The position numbers and the translations under genes were made by a program. The notes beneath the pieces were generated by a model. It was not told the origin of the DNA and ran no database searches. It saw nothing but the letters and a program-made list of their open reading frames with translations. A DNA stretch of 64,000 nucleotides from [Enterobacter] lignolyticus SCF1 (GTDB lineage: Bacteria > Pseudomonadota > Gammaproteobacteria > Enterobacterales > Enterobacteriaceae). Where the stretch lies: assembly GCF_000164865.1 (NCBI RefSeq), contig NC_014618.1, positions 62,001 through 126,000 on the forward strand, given 5' to 3'. Below, piece by piece: positions 50,909-60,415 of the stretch (its first letter is position 1; each line of letters opens with the position of its first letter).

Positions 50909-52100
50909 CATAGCGGGTAACGATCTCGTCCAAAAGTAGTTGGCCCAGGAGTTCCTTTCGCGCAAGCGGTAAGACTTTATCTCCATCCTGCCAGAAAAGA
51001 TGCAGTGCATTGTTATCGCTGTTAAAGCCTTGATTATCCTGAGATACGTCGTTTGCACAGATCAGGTCAAGGTTCTTGCGGGCACGTTTTTGCCGCGCAT
51101 ATTCTTCCACATTATTCGTTTCTGCGGCAAACCCTACGACAAACGGACGATGGGTTTTCAGCGCCGCAACGCCGGCGACGATATCCGGATTTTTCACCAT
51201 TTTTAGTGTTAATTCATCGCCTTGCTTTTTGATTTTTTCATCCGCGATGCTGGCGGCGCGGTAGTCCGCCACCGCGGCGCAGCCGATGAAAATATGCTGC
51301 TGCCGGGCATGCGCCTGCACGGCCGCCTCCATTTCCAGGGCGGTGGTGACGTCCACGCGCTGGACGAACGCCGGCGTCGGCAGCGACACCGGGCCGCTGA
51401 CCAGCATCACATTCGCGCCGCGACGCGCGGCGGCGGCGGCAATCGCAAAGCCCATTTTGCCGGAGCTGTGGTTGGTGATGTAGCGCACCGGGTCCAGCGG
51501 CTCGCGGGTCGGACCCGCGGTAATCATGATATTGAGATGTTGCAGATCGTTGACAGGCGAAAAGTGCGTCGCGGCCATGTCGACGATAGTCAGGGGATCC
51601 AGCATGCGCCCCGGACCAATATCGCCGCAGGCCTGGCTGCCGCTGTCCGGACCCCAGACGAGTAAACCGCGGGAGGCCAGGGTCTGCAGGTTCTGCTGGG
51701 TTGCCGCGGCGCGGTACATCTGCTGATTCATCGCCGGTACGACGGCGACCGGCGACGGCGTGGCGAGGCAGATAGTCGAGACCAGATCGTTGGCCATCCC
51801 GGCGGCGACGCGGGCGATAAGGTCGGCGGTGGCGGGGGCCAGAATCACCAGATCGGCCCATTTCCCCAGCTCAATGTGGCCCATTGCCGCTTCAGCCGCC
51901 GGGTCGAGCAGGCTGTCGGAAACCGGGTAGCCGGAGACCGCCTGCAGGCTCAGCGGGGTAATGAAGGCTTTCGCCGCCTCCGTCATGGCAACGCGTACGT
52001 CGGCGCCGCGCTCGCGCAGACGGCGCACCAGATCCGGCGTTTTGTAGGCAGCGATACCGCCGCTGACGCCGAGAACGATTTTTTTACCGGCCAGGCTCAT
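50889..52100 (-). CDS. coaBC: bifunctional PPC decarboxylase/PPC synthase (CoaBC)
   Basis: A 403-residue flavoprotein for coenzyme A synthesis. The N-terminal CoaC domain has LGVSGGIAAYKTPDL, catalytic His75 region (MGHIELGKWADLVILAPATAD) and PAMNQQMY. The CoaB domain starts near residue 190 (NIMITAGPTREPLDPVRYI, NHSSGKMGFAIA, KKQGDEL, KNLDLICANDV). The ATG at 52100 (MSLAGKKIV) is the family start; the adjacent ATG at 52103 is possible. Three residues shorter than in E. coli, in the KKQ loop. Confidence 0.97.
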   Translation of the reverse strand: MSLAGKKIVLGVSGGIAAYKTPDLVRRLRERGADVRVAMTEAAKAFITPLSLQAVSGYPVSDSLLDPAAEAAMGHIELGKWADLVILAPATADLIARVAAGMANDLVSTICLATPSPVAVVPAMNQQMYRAAATQQNLQTLASRGLLVWGPDSGSQACGDIGPGRMLDPLTIVDMAATHFSPVNDLQHLNIMITAGPTREPLDPVRYITNHSSGKMGFAIAAAAARRGANVMLVSGPVSLPTPAFVQRVDVTTALEMEAAVQAHARQQHIFIGCAAVADYRAASIADEKIKKQGDELTLKMVKNPDIVAGVAALKTHRPFVVGFAAETNNVEEYARQKRARKNLDLICANDVSQDNQGFNSDNNALHLFWQDGDKVLPLARKELLGQLLLDEIVTRYDEKNRR

Positions 52101-52276
52101 CATGATTCTTTCCTGTTGGCGAACATCAGAATGCGGGCATTTTATCACAATCCATGGCGTGTCGTGCTGGAAAGGCGGCGTCCCTTTGCGAGGCGCTACG
52201 CAAGCGCGATATTACGCGCTCGTGAAGGGAACCGGCCTGTGGCAGCATGGCGGTAAGCAGGATGGGAGGGGGTGAC

Positions 52277-52942
52277 ATGGAGAGCGAGACGCCGCTGCTG
52301 CCGCGTGAAAAAATGCAGCGGGATGGAATTGAGTCGTTAACCGATGCGGAACTGCTGGCGCTGTTTTTGCGTATCGGCACCCGCCATCGCGACGTTATGA
52401 GCTACGCCTGCGACCTGCTGCACCGGTTTGGTTCGCTGTACTCTCTGCTCTCCGCCCCTGAAAAAGAGCTGATGCGGGTTGAGGGTATCGGTATCGCCAA
52501 GTATGCGCAGCTCAAGGGCATTGCCGAACTGGCCCGCCGTTTTTTCAGCGTGCGGGTTATCGTGGAGCGTTCGCTTGATAGCTCTGACGCCACGCGGGAG
52601 TTTTTGCAAAGCCAGCTGGCGCAAGAAGAGCGCGAGATCTTCATGGTGATCTTTCTCGACAACCAGAACCGGGTGCTGAAGCACACCCGGATGTTCGCGG
52701 GGACCCTCAGCCACGTCGAGGTGCACCCGCGTGAAATCGTGCGGGAAGCCATTAAAGCGAATGCGGCGGCGCTGATCCTCGCGCATAATCATCCGTCCGG
52801 CAGCGCAGCGCCCAGCAGGTCAGACAGAATGGTCACGGATAAAGTGATAAAATGCTGTCAGTTCATGGAGATACGCGTCGTCGACCACTTCGTTATCGGC
52901 CGCGGAGAATCCTTTTCTTTTGCGGAGCATGGCTGGATTTAG
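52277..52942 (+). CDS. radC: RadC family JAMM-domain protein
   Basis: A 221-residue protein. An N-terminal HhH part (GIESLTDAELLALFLRIGT, VEGIGIAKYAQLKGIAELA) precedes the JAMM/MPN domain with LAHNHPSGSAAPSRSDRMVTD, the zinc-binding HxHx7SxxD motif. The old DNA-repair role is doubtful; function is unknown. The ATG at 52277 follows GGGAGGGGGTGAC. Its N-terminus (MESETPLLPREKMQ) aligns with other RadC proteins. Confidence 0.92.
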   Translation: MESETPLLPREKMQRDGIESLTDAELLALFLRIGTRHRDVMSYACDLLHRFGSLYSLLSAPEKELMRVEGIGIAKYAQLKGIAELARRFFSVRVIVERSLDSSDATREFLQSQLAQEEREIFMVIFLDNQNRVLKHTRMFAGTLSHVEVHPREIVREAIKANAAALILAHNHPSGSAAPSRSDRMVTDKVIKCCQFMEIRVVDHFVIGRGESFSFAEHGWI

Positions 52943-52973
52943 CGATCCATGGGGATCTTTGTCTGTTCGGGAC

Positions 52974-53002
52974 TTGAGCACACCGCCGAGTCAGCGTATA
53001 CT
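52974..53002 (+). promoter_or_regulatory. rpmB promoter
   Basis: TTGAGC (52974-52979), 17-base spacer, TATACT (52997-53002): a strong sigma-70 promoter. It leaves a leader of about 135 bases before rpmB, GC-rich and capable of folding. Nothing else is seen in 52943-53146. Confidence 0.8.
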
Positions 53003-53146
53003 ACGCCACCTTTGAGAATCTCGGGTTTGGCATTTGGGCCTGGCTGCACGAGTTCACTAAGAACCGTCAAACCGGGCTGTAGCAGCCTGACGAGGCGCCA
53101 ATACCCTATACGAAGCTCGAGCTAATTTGATTTTTGGAGAATAGAC

Positions 53147-53383
53147 ATGTCCCGAGTCTGCCAAGTTACTGGCAAGCGTCCGGTGACCGGTAACAACCGT
53201 TCCCACGCACTGAACGCGACTAAACGCCGTTTCCTGCCGAACCTGCACTCTCACCGTTTCTGGGTTGAGAGCGAGAAGCGTTTTGTCACCCTGCGCGTAT
53301 CTGCTAAAGGTATGCGTGTAATTGATAAGAAAGGCATCGATACAGTTCTGTCTGAACTGCGTGCCCGTGGCGAAAAGTACTAA
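53147..53383 (+). CDS. rpmB: 50S ribosomal protein L28
   Basis: A 78-residue protein of normal length, MSRVCQVTGKRPVTGNNRSHALNAT type start, with KRRFLPNLHSHRFW in the middle. Large-subunit protein near the exit tunnel. TTTGGAGAATAGAC precedes the ATG. Read with rpmG 22 bases later. Confidence 0.98.
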   Translation: MSRVCQVTGKRPVTGNNRSHALNATKRRFLPNLHSHRFWVESEKRFVTLRVSAKGMRVIDKKGIDTVLSELRARGEKY

Positions 53384-53405
53384 GTACTTAACGAGGAAAT
53401 AAATC

Positions 53406-53573
53406 ATGGCTAAAGGTATTCGCGAGAAAATCAAGCTGGTTTCTTCTGCTGGTACAGGTCACTTCTACACCACCACGAAGAACAAACGTACTAAGCCGGA
53501 AAAACTGGAACTGAAAAAGTTCGATCCAGTTGTTCGCCAGCACGTACTGTATAAAGAAGCTAAAATCAAATAA
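53406..53573 (+). CDS. rpmG: 50S ribosomal protein L33
   Basis: A 55-residue protein: MAKGIREKIKLVSSAGTGHF at the start, then YTTTKNKRTKPEKLELKKFD and PVVRQHVLYKEAKIK to the end. Lacks the zinc-binding cysteines (C-minus form), as in E. coli. GAGGAAATAAATC precedes the ATG at 53406; TAA at 53571-53573. Confidence 0.98.
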   Translation: MAKGIREKIKLVSSAGTGHFYTTTKNKRTKPEKLELKKFDPVVRQHVLYKEAKIK

Positions 53574-53592
53574 TTTTAGACTCCTTGTACTG

Positions 53593-53619
53593 AAAAACCC
53601 CGCAATCGCGGGGTTTTTT
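53593..53619 (+). terminator. rpmBG terminator
   Basis: AAAAACCCCGC-AATC-GCGGGGTTTTTT hairpin with six T, 20 bases after rpmG. Confidence 0.95.
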
Positions 53620-53673
53620 GTTTTCAGGGCGCCCCCATAATAGAGAGCATCCTGTTGATCCTCTGGAGACGTC

Positions 53674-54483
53674 ATGCCTGAATTACCTGAGGTGGAAACC
53701 AGCCGCCGCGGCATTGAACCGCATCTGGTCGGCGCCACTATCCTCCACGCCGTGGTACGAAACGAACGTCTGCGCTGGCCGGTCTCGGCTGAAATCCACA
53801 GCCTGAGCGACAAGCCGGTGCTCAGCGTACAGCGACGCGCCAAATATCTCCTGCTTGAACTGCCCGACGGCTGGATAATCATCCATCTCGGCATGTCCGG
53901 CAGCTTACGTATCCTCCCTGACGACCTGCCGCCGGAAAAGCATGACCACGTTGATCTGGTGATGAGCAACGGCAAAGTGCTGCGCTACACCGACCCTCGC
54001 CGCTTTGGCGCGTGGCTGTGGACGAAAACGCTGGAGGGGCACCCTGTGCTGGCGCATCTCGGGCCGGAGCCGCTCAGCGACGCGTTTAACGTCGATTACC
54101 TGCGAGAGAAGTGCACAAAGAAGAAAACCGCGATTAAGCCCTGGCTGATGGATAACAAGCTGGTGGTCGGCGTGGGGAATATCTACGCCAGCGAATCCCT
54201 CTTCGCCGCCGGGATCCATCCAGACAGGCTGGCGTCGTCGCTCTCGGCTGACGAATGCGAGCGGCTGGTACGGGCGATTAAAACGGTGCTCAAGCGCTCG
54301 ATTGAGCAGGGCGGAACGACGCTTAAAGATTTTCTGCAAAGCGACGGCAAGCCGGGCTACTTTGCCCAGGAGCTGCAGGTGTATGGCCGTAAAGACGAGC
54401 CGTGCCGGGTATGCGGTACGCCGATTACGGCGACCAAACACGCGCAGCGGGCGACGTTCTATTGCCGCCGCTGCCAGAAGTAG
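53674..54483 (+). CDS. mutM: formamidopyrimidine-DNA glycosylase
   Basis: A 269-residue base-excision enzyme. MPELPEVETSRRGIEPHLVG carries the catalytic Pro1 and Glu2; GVGNIYASESLFAAGIHP is the H2TH region, and CRVCGTPI with FYCRRCQK the zinc finger. It removes 8-oxoguanine and cuts the strand. Its stop lies four bases before the coaD stop (convergent). Confidence 0.97.
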   Translation: MPELPEVETSRRGIEPHLVGATILHAVVRNERLRWPVSAEIHSLSDKPVLSVQRRAKYLLLELPDGWIIIHLGMSGSLRILPDDLPPEKHDHVDLVMSNGKVLRYTDPRRFGAWLWTKTLEGHPVLAHLGPEPLSDAFNVDYLREKCTKKKTAIKPWLMDNKLVVGVGNIYASESLFAAGIHPDRLASSLSADECERLVRAIKTVLKRSIEQGGTTLKDFLQSDGKPGYFAQELQVYGRKDEPCRVCGTPITATKHAQRATFYCRRCQK

Positions 54484-54487
54484 TGGG

Positions 54488-54967
54488 CTATTTGAGCTTA
54501 TCCAGCAGCGCCTGATGGACCGCTGGCGGCAGGAAGTGCGCCACATCGCCACCGTGGCGCGCCACCTCCTTCACCAGCGAGGAGGAGATAAACGACCACT
54601 CTTTTGACGGCATCAGGAACACGCTTTCCAGGTCCGGCATCAGATGGCGGTTCATGTGCGCCAGCTGCATTTCATATTCGAAATCCGCCACGGCGCGCAG
54701 GCCGCGAATCAGAATATTGGCCTGCTGGGCGCGGGCGAAGTTGGCCATCAGATCGCTAAACCCCACGACCTCGACATTGCCAAGATGCGCTGTCGCCTGT
54801 TGCGCCAGCGCCACTCGCTCGGCGAGGTCGAACATCGGCTTTTTGCTCGGACTGGCGGCAATCGCCAGTATCACGCTATCAAACATGCAGCTTGCGCGTG
54901 TGACGATATCGAGATGCCCGTTGGTGATAGGGTCGAAGGTGCCGGGGTAGATCGCTTTTGTGCTCAT
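54488..54967 (-). CDS. coaD: phosphopantetheine adenylyltransferase
   Basis: A 159-residue nucleotidyltransferase. AIYPGTFDPITNGHLDIVTR holds the TFDP and NGH (HxGH-like) motifs, and MPSKEWSFISSSLVKEVARHGGDV the ISSS signature. It makes dephospho-CoA. It follows waaA-waaE on the same strand with three bases between waaE and coaD, the layout known from Klebsiella and Serratia. Confidence 0.97.
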   Translation of the reverse strand: MSTKAIYPGTFDPITNGHLDIVTRASCMFDSVILAIAASPSKKPMFDLAERVALAQQATAHLGNVEVVGFSDLMANFARAQQANILIRGLRAVADFEYEMQLAHMNRHLMPDLESVFLMPSKEWSFISSSLVKEVARHGGDVAHFLPPAVHQALLDKLK

Positions 54968-54970
54968 GGC

Positions 54971-55741
54971 TTACGCCTTCTTACTGTAGCCGCGGTTCAG
55001 CGCCCACAGCTCGGTGTATTTGTTAAACGTGTACTGGGCGTTCACCACCGCCAGCAGCCAGCCCTGCGCGCCATCCAGCACGCCGCCGCGCAGCAGCAGC
55101 GTTTTGATGAACGCCCCCAGCGTGTGGCCGAATATCCCGCCCAGCGATGCCTTCTTGCCCTTCTGGTGGCGTTCCTGCGCCCACGCGGAGGCGTAGGTCA
55201 GCTGTTTGCGCTGGAAGTCGGCAAAATCGCGGCAGGTCAGGTGTTTGAGGTCGCCAGACAGCGCCACGACGGGCGCGCCTTCGCACGCCAGCGATTCATG
55301 CACCAGGCTGTCGTTATACTGCCAGCGCGCGCGCTCATAAAGCCGCAGCACGCGGTCCGGGTACCAGCCGCTATGGCGCATAAAGCGCCCGAGAAAGTAG
55401 TTGCGGCGGGCGATGCTGTACACCGCGCCCGGCTGCGGGCTGGCGAGCGCCTGCTGGAGCGATTGCGCCAGTTCCGGCGTCACGCGCTCGTCGGTGTCGA
55501 TCATCAGCACATAATCACCGGTGGCGAAGGACTGGGCGCGCTGACGCTGAATGCCGTAACCCAGCCAGTCGGTATTGACGTGCACCTGCGCGCCAAGGCT
55601 CTGCGCCAGCGCGACGGTGTCGTCGCTGCTGCCAGAGTCCAGCACGATAATTTCATCAGCCCACGCGACCGATGCAAGGCAGTCCGGCAGCAGATCGGCG
55701 GCGTTCTTCGCGATCATCACTACCGACAGGCGTAGTGGCAT
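54971..55741 (-). CDS. waaE: LPS core glycosyltransferase WaaE (KdtX), GT2
   Basis: A 256-residue GT2 enzyme. LSVVMIAKNAADLLPDCLAS opens the fold, DEIIVLDSGSSDDTVALAQ carries the first Asp, and MIDTDERVTPELA the DxD motif. WaaE of Klebsiella and Serratia adds a beta-1,4 glucose to heptose I of the inner core. Its start overlaps the waaA stop by one base. Its presence separates this strain from E. coli K-12, which lacks the gene. Confidence 0.88.
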   Translation of the reverse strand: MPLRLSVVMIAKNAADLLPDCLASVAWADEIIVLDSGSSDDTVALAQSLGAQVHVNTDWLGYGIQRQRAQSFATGDYVLMIDTDERVTPELAQSLQQALASPQPGAVYSIARRNYFLGRFMRHSGWYPDRVLRLYERARWQYNDSLVHESLACEGAPVVALSGDLKHLTCRDFADFQRKQLTYASAWAQERHQKGKKASLGGIFGHTLGAFIKTLLLRGGVLDGAQGWLLAVVNAQYTFNKYTELWALNRGYSKKA

Positions 55742-57015
55742 CAGTGGCTCCGCTGAGGCAGGTAGGGTTGCAATAACTGTAGCAGACGCGCCAGCGCGCC
55801 CTGGTTCTGGTGCAGAACCTCAACGGCATGGCGGCCGTACCACAGGCGGTAGTCTTCGTCGGTCAGCAGCGTGGCGACCTCTTTGACCAGCGAATCCGTA
55901 TCGGTCACCGTGATTAAACCGTCGGCCTGCTGCAGCTTGGCGCAGATATCTTTGAAGTTAAACGTGTGCGGGCCCATCAGCACCGGAATCGCGTGCGCCG
56001 CAGGCTCCAGCGGGTTGTGGCCGCCGCGTTCGACAAGGCTGCCGCCGACGAAGGCGAGGTCGGCCATGCCGTACAGCAGCATCAGCTCGCCCATGGTGTC
56101 GCCGATCACGACCTGGGTGCTGCCGGACGGTATTTCGCCGGTGCTGCGCAGCGTAAAGCTCATCCCGGCTTTTTGCACCAGCTCGCGAGCGTCGGAGAAG
56201 CGCTCAGGATGGCGAGGCACCAGAATCAGCAGCAGGTCGGGGAATTTTTCCAGCAGCGCCTTATGGGCGTCGAGGATGATTTTTTCTTCACCGTCATGGG
56301 TGCTGGTGGCGATCCACACCTGGCGGCGCGGCGCCCACTGGCGACGCAGCGTGACGGCGCGAGCGGCAAGCTCGGGCGTCACGGATATATCAAACTTCAG
56401 GCTGCCGGTGATCGCCAGCTGGTTGCGCCTGAGGCCAAGCGCGAGGAAGCGGTTGCCGTCCTCTTCGTTCTGCGCCGCAATCAGGGTGATTTTACTGAGC
56501 AGGCGGCGCATAAAGCCGCCGAGCTTGCCGTAGCCTTTGGCCGAACGCTCGGACAGGCGCGCGTTGGCGATGACCAGCGGGATTTTGCGCTTATGCAGCG
56601 CGGACACCATGTTCGGCCACAGCTCGGTTTCCATCACGATCACCAGCTTCGGGCGTACGGTATCAAGAAAACGCCCCATCGCGCAGGGCAGGTCGTATGG
56701 CAGGTAGACGTGGTGCACGTCTTTGCCGAAGGCCGACATGGCGCGTTCCGAGCCGGTTGGCGTCATGGTGGTGACGGTGATCGGCAGTGACGGGTAGCGG
56801 TGGCGTAGCGCGCGCACCAGCGGGATAGCCGCCAAGGTTTCACCGACGGAGACGGAATGCAGCAGGATGCCATCCGGCACTACCTTGTTTTTACAAAAGC
56901 CATAGCGTTCGGCCCAGCGTTTACGGTACGCCGGCGCTTTACGGCTGCGCAACAGCAACCGCAGCCAGACCAGCGGCTGAATCAGGTAGAGTAGGGTGGT
57001 ATACAGAAATTCCAA
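55741..57015 (-). CDS. waaA: Kdo transferase
   Basis: A 424-residue GT30 enzyme. One N-terminal membrane helix (LLYLIQPLVWLRLLL) is followed by RKAPAYRKRWAERYGF and HSVSVGETLAAIPLVRAL in the N-lobe, and VFVGGSLVERGGHNPLEPAAH and MGPHTFNFKDIC in the C-lobe. It adds two Kdo sugars to lipid IVA. Length is one residue below E. coli. It is followed by waaE and coaD in one transcript. Confidence 0.97.
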   Translation of the reverse strand: MEFLYTTLLYLIQPLVWLRLLLRSRKAPAYRKRWAERYGFCKNKVVPDGILLHSVSVGETLAAIPLVRALRHRYPSLPITVTTMTPTGSERAMSAFGKDVHHVYLPYDLPCAMGRFLDTVRPKLVIVMETELWPNMVSALHKRKIPLVIANARLSERSAKGYGKLGGFMRRLLSKITLIAAQNEEDGNRFLALGLRRNQLAITGSLKFDISVTPELAARAVTLRRQWAPRRQVWIATSTHDGEEKIILDAHKALLEKFPDLLLILVPRHPERFSDARELVQKAGMSFTLRSTGEIPSGSTQVVIGDTMGELMLLYGMADLAFVGGSLVERGGHNPLEPAAHAIPVLMGPHTFNFKDICAKLQQADGLITVTDTDSLVKEVATLLTDEDYRLWYGRHAVEVLHQNQGALARLLQLLQPYLPQRSH

Positions 57016-57098
57016 GCGACGTATCCGTTTTTATGTTTCGGCGGGCAAATTCTAAGCATTTACCGTGCTTAAAGCTATCCCTTTGGCAATCTGGACGT

Positions 57099-58085
57099 TT
57101 AATCGGCCAGATAACGTTTCAGGCGGAAGTAGCGACGTCCCAGGCGCCAGTGCTGGCGAAGTCCACGGGCGTTCTTCCAGATCATCCGCCAGATCCCGCG
57201 ATCGAACAGCTCCTGCGTGATCGCCTTACGCTTTTGCGGATCGCCGATGTTGTTGATGCTGTGCAGGATCCCAAGCCCCTCTTTGGCGATTTGCCACTGG
57301 CAGGCAGGAACGCGTTTGACCTGCTGCGGGTAGCGGCCGTTGATGGCGTCCAGCATTTCGAGGATTTTCATGTAGTGCTGCGAGTTGCGGATGCGCGAAT
57401 CGTCAGTGCCCGGCGTGTGGGAAACGGAGGCCGAGTGGATAAGATAATCGTAATAGGTTTCATCGATGTACTGTACTCGCCGGGCGGTCAGCAGCACCTC
57501 GGTCGTCCACGGAATATCCTGGTGGCGCAGGCCGTGTTCGAAGGTGAACCCCTGCTCCTTGATAAACGCGTGGCGGTAGATGTTAAGCCAGGTCACATGC
57601 AGGAATTTACGGGAGGCGAGCGCCTGCTGCAGCCAGGTTGGGCCGTCCAGTACGCCGGTTGACGCCAGCTTGTCCGACGGGAAGATTTTCTTCGACGGGC
57701 GGCCGTCGTCATAGACATAGGTGCCGTTGCAGGTGGCGACATCAAGCGAATTCTGGGTCGCTATCTCCAGCAGGCGGTTATACATGCCGGGATAAATAAC
57801 GTCGTCGATGTCCGGGAACGCCAGATACAGCCCGGTTGCTTGCGCCAGGCCGGTGTTACGGGCGGCGGAAACGCCTTGGTTTGCCTGATCGATAATGTGA
57901 AAGTTCGCGAATTCGCTGGCGTAGCGGGCAAGGAGTTCGGCTGAGCTGTCCGTGGAGCCATCGTTAACGACGATCATTTCCAGATTCTCGATATTCTGGC
58001 TCTTGATGCTGTCAAAAAAAGCGCTGAGGAATTTTTCGCCGTTATATACCGCGACGACAAGGCTCAGAAGGGGTTGGTCGGACAT
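57099..58085 (-). CDS. GT2 glycosyltransferase, LPS core region
   Basis: A 328-residue GT-A enzyme. LSLVVAVYNGEKFLSAFFDS starts the fold, EMIVVNDGSTDSSAELL and NQGVSAARNTGL follow, and AFPDIDDVIYPGMY holds a DxDD-type metal motif. The C-terminal 100 residues are basic (WKNARGLRQHWRLGRRYFRLKRYL), suiting membrane contact. It probably adds an outer-core sugar, but I cannot name donor or acceptor. It is divergent from the GT4 gene and 83 bases upstream of waaA. Confidence 0.8.
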   Translation of the reverse strand: MSDQPLLSLVVAVYNGEKFLSAFFDSIKSQNIENLEMIVVNDGSTDSSAELLARYASEFANFHIIDQANQGVSAARNTGLAQATGLYLAFPDIDDVIYPGMYNRLLEIATQNSLDVATCNGTYVYDDGRPSKKIFPSDKLASTGVLDGPTWLQQALASRKFLHVTWLNIYRHAFIKEQGFTFEHGLRHQDIPWTTEVLLTARRVQYIDETYYDYLIHSASVSHTPGTDDSRIRNSQHYMKILEMLDAINGRYPQQVKRVPACQWQIAKEGLGILHSINNIGDPQKRKAITQELFDRGIWRMIWKNARGLRQHWRLGRRYFRLKRYLAD

Positions 58086-58223
58086 AGCGTCTCCGTTTGG
58101 TTGCTCGCCACTATCAGTGAGGCGGCATTATACACTGCATCCTCAAAGTTGCCTCTTTGTTGGCGGCTGATCCTGGCGATATAATTCGCCCCTCTTTCAG
58201 CATGTTTAATCAACGGGAACTTT

Positions 58224-59327
58224 ATGCATATCGTCCACACCGAGGCCGATGGCGGGAAAGGCGGGCAGCCGCTGCGTATCATCAATGAATCGCTGGGCAT
58301 GATACAGCGTGGGCATCAGGTCACCGTCCTGTGCCCGGACACCGCGCCGTTGCATCAGCTCGCCAAAGACGCCGGGTTGACCGTTGTCACCATGCCGCTG
58401 AAACGCAAAAACCTCGGCAACCTGTTCACGCTGCGCCGCTGGCTGCGCGAAAACCGCGACAGCATTGATGTGATTAACAGCCATAACTCGGCGGATACCT
58501 GGCTGGTGGCGCTGGCAAACCTGACGCTCTCGCGTCCGGTCCCGCTGGTGCGAACCCGTCATGCTTCCGGGGTGCCGCGCAACAACTGGACGACCCGCTG
58601 GCTGTTCAGGAAAGCGTGCGCGCACATCGTTAGCACCGGCGAAGCGCTGCGCTATCAGATGGTGGCGCTGGGCGTGCCGCTCGAAAACACCACCTCGGTG
58701 CCGAGCGGCGTTGATACAACCCGTTTTCATCCGGGCGATAAATACGATGCCCGCAGCCGTTGCGATCTGAGCCAGGACGACTTCTGGCTGGGCGTGGTGT
58801 CGCATCTGCGTCCGAACAAAGGCCACAGCGTGCTGCTGAAGGCGCTGGCGGAGATCGATAACCCGGCGATTAAGCTTGCGATCATCGGCGAAGGGCCGCA
58901 CCGCGAGGCGCTCGAGCATGAAGTCATCCAGCTCAATTTGCTGCCGCGGGTCGTGATGGCGGGGCACCAAAGCTCCCCGGAGCGCTGGTTTCCGGCGTTT
59001 GATGTAGCGATTAGCCCGTCTCATGATATGGAAGGGCTGCCGCAGGGTGTGCTGCAGTCGCTGGCCTCCGCGGTGGCGACAATCGCTACCGATGCGGGCG
59101 GCACGGCGGATGCGGTGATTAACGGCGAAACCGGGTTGCTGATCGGCCAGCGCGACGTCGGCGCCTTACGCGACGCCATCATTACGCTGTATAACGATCC
59201 GGCGCAGCGCCGCCAGCTGGCGCAGCAGGGATACGAGTATCTGAATACGCATTTCACCCGCGAATGCATGCTGACGGCGATGGAGAAGGTCTTTCTCGAT
59301 GCGGCTCAGCGCAGCAGCTCGCGATAA
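58224..59327 (+). CDS. GT4 glycosyltransferase, LPS core region
   Basis: A 367-residue GT-B enzyme of family GT4. DGGKGGQPLRIINESLGMIQ near the N-terminus and PSHDMEGLPQGVLQSLASAVA (the E-x7-E type motif) near residue 270 are typical. It is the only plus-strand gene in this LPS region. Its last 22 bases overlap the 3' end of the convergent wabG-like gene. Likely an outer-core transferase; a WabH-type GlcNAc transferase is one possibility, not proven. Confidence 0.8.
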   Translation: MHIVHTEADGGKGGQPLRIINESLGMIQRGHQVTVLCPDTAPLHQLAKDAGLTVVTMPLKRKNLGNLFTLRRWLRENRDSIDVINSHNSADTWLVALANLTLSRPVPLVRTRHASGVPRNNWTTRWLFRKACAHIVSTGEALRYQMVALGVPLENTTSVPSGVDTTRFHPGDKYDARSRCDLSQDDFWLGVVSHLRPNKGHSVLLKALAEIDNPAIKLAIIGEGPHREALEHEVIQLNLLPRVVMAGHQSSPERWFPAFDVAISPSHDMEGLPQGVLQSLASAVATIATDAGGTADAVINGETGLLIGQRDVGALRDAIITLYNDPAQRRQLAQQGYEYLNTHFTRECMLTAMEKVFLDAAQRSSSR

Positions 59328-60415
59328 AGCGCCTGCAGTTCGGCGGCCATACGGTCGAGCGTGAAGGGTTCTGCGGTGGCGCGCGCCGCCGCCGCATAAT
59401 CCGTCCCCTCGGCGCGACCGGCCAGCCATTCTCCAATGGCCTGCTGATAGCCCGCTACGTCGAGCGCATCGCGCACCCAGCCGTTTTTCCCCTCGTGAAT
59501 CCACTCTGCGGCGCCGCAGCCGTGGCTGGTCAGCAGCGGCAGCCCGCAGGCCAGCGCTTCAACGCAGACGTTAGGGAACGGATCGTAGAGCGTAGGCAGA
59601 ATCAGCGCATCCGCGCTGCCGTACACCTCGCGGACGTCGGCGACCGGGCCGAGAAACCGCACTCTTTTTTCTACGCCAAGCGTACGGGCCAGCTTCTGGA
59701 ATTTACCGGCGTGTTTGTCACGTCCGGCGACAAGCAGCCAGACGTCAGGATGCGGCACGATGGCCCGCAGCGCCGTGGCGACGCCCTTGCGGGAAAAACC
59801 TGAGCCGACATAGGCCAGCACCGGCGCGTTCTCCGGCAGACCAGGCTTTGCGCGCAGCGACGGCTGGCGCAGGCGAGGGTGGAAATAGTCGGTGTCGACG
59901 CCGTTGTAGATAACCGTCAGCCTGTCATCCGCCAGCCCAAACCGGCGGGCGATATCGTCGCGCACCATCCGGGAGTTGCAGATAACCTTGCGCAGCTGCG
60001 GATGGGTGAACATCTGTCGCTCCGCCTGCAGGATATAGCGATGATAGCGGCTCAAGGACTGCGCCCAGCGCGCCAGCGGCGACTGGATGCGGTTGTACTG
60101 CTCAAGCCAGGCGGCGTGGACGCCGTCGCCGGCGCGGAAAATCGTCGCGCCGGGGATCCGCTCGTGGCTTTGCACAATATCGAATTCGGCAAAGTACGCG
60201 GCGGCGGCCTCGGCAAACCCGGCCTCACGTTTGACGCGGTTGCTGAACGGCGGATCGACGGTCAGAGTATGCCAGCCAGCGGCATCTTCCCACTGGCGGG
60301 CGATAAGCGTGACGTCGAGCGCCGCGTCCTGGGCCAGCACGTTCAGCGCGCGGGAGACAAAACGCTCGGCGCCGCCGTTAGGGTTGTAGGTCTGTCGAAC
60401 GATAGCCAGCTTCAT
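59306..60415 (-). CDS. wabG: LPS core GT4 glycosyltransferase, WabG-like
   Basis: A 369-residue GT4 enzyme. MKLAIVRQTYNPNGGAERFVSRAL fits the WabG start, with VIYNGVDTDYFHP, YVGSGFSRKGVATALRAI and LPTLYDPFPNVCVEALACGLP in the C-lobe. WabG of Klebsiella adds galacturonic acid to heptose II; the E. coli relative WaaG adds glucose. WabG is preferred because of the waaQ-wabG order and the presence of waaE. Start overlaps the waaQ stop by four bases. Confidence 0.7.
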   Translation of the reverse strand: MKLAIVRQTYNPNGGAERFVSRALNVLAQDAALDVTLIARQWEDAAGWHTLTVDPPFSNRVKREAGFAEAAAAYFAEFDIVQSHERIPGATIFRAGDGVHAAWLEQYNRIQSPLARWAQSLSRYHRYILQAERQMFTHPQLRKVICNSRMVRDDIARRFGLADDRLTVIYNGVDTDYFHPRLRQPSLRAKPGLPENAPVLAYVGSGFSRKGVATALRAIVPHPDVWLLVAGRDKHAGKFQKLARTLGVEKRVRFLGPVADVREVYGSADALILPTLYDPFPNVCVEALACGLPLLTSHGCGAAEWIHEGKNGWVRDALDVAGYQQAIGEWLAGRAEGTDYAAAARATAEPFTLDRMAAELQALYRELLR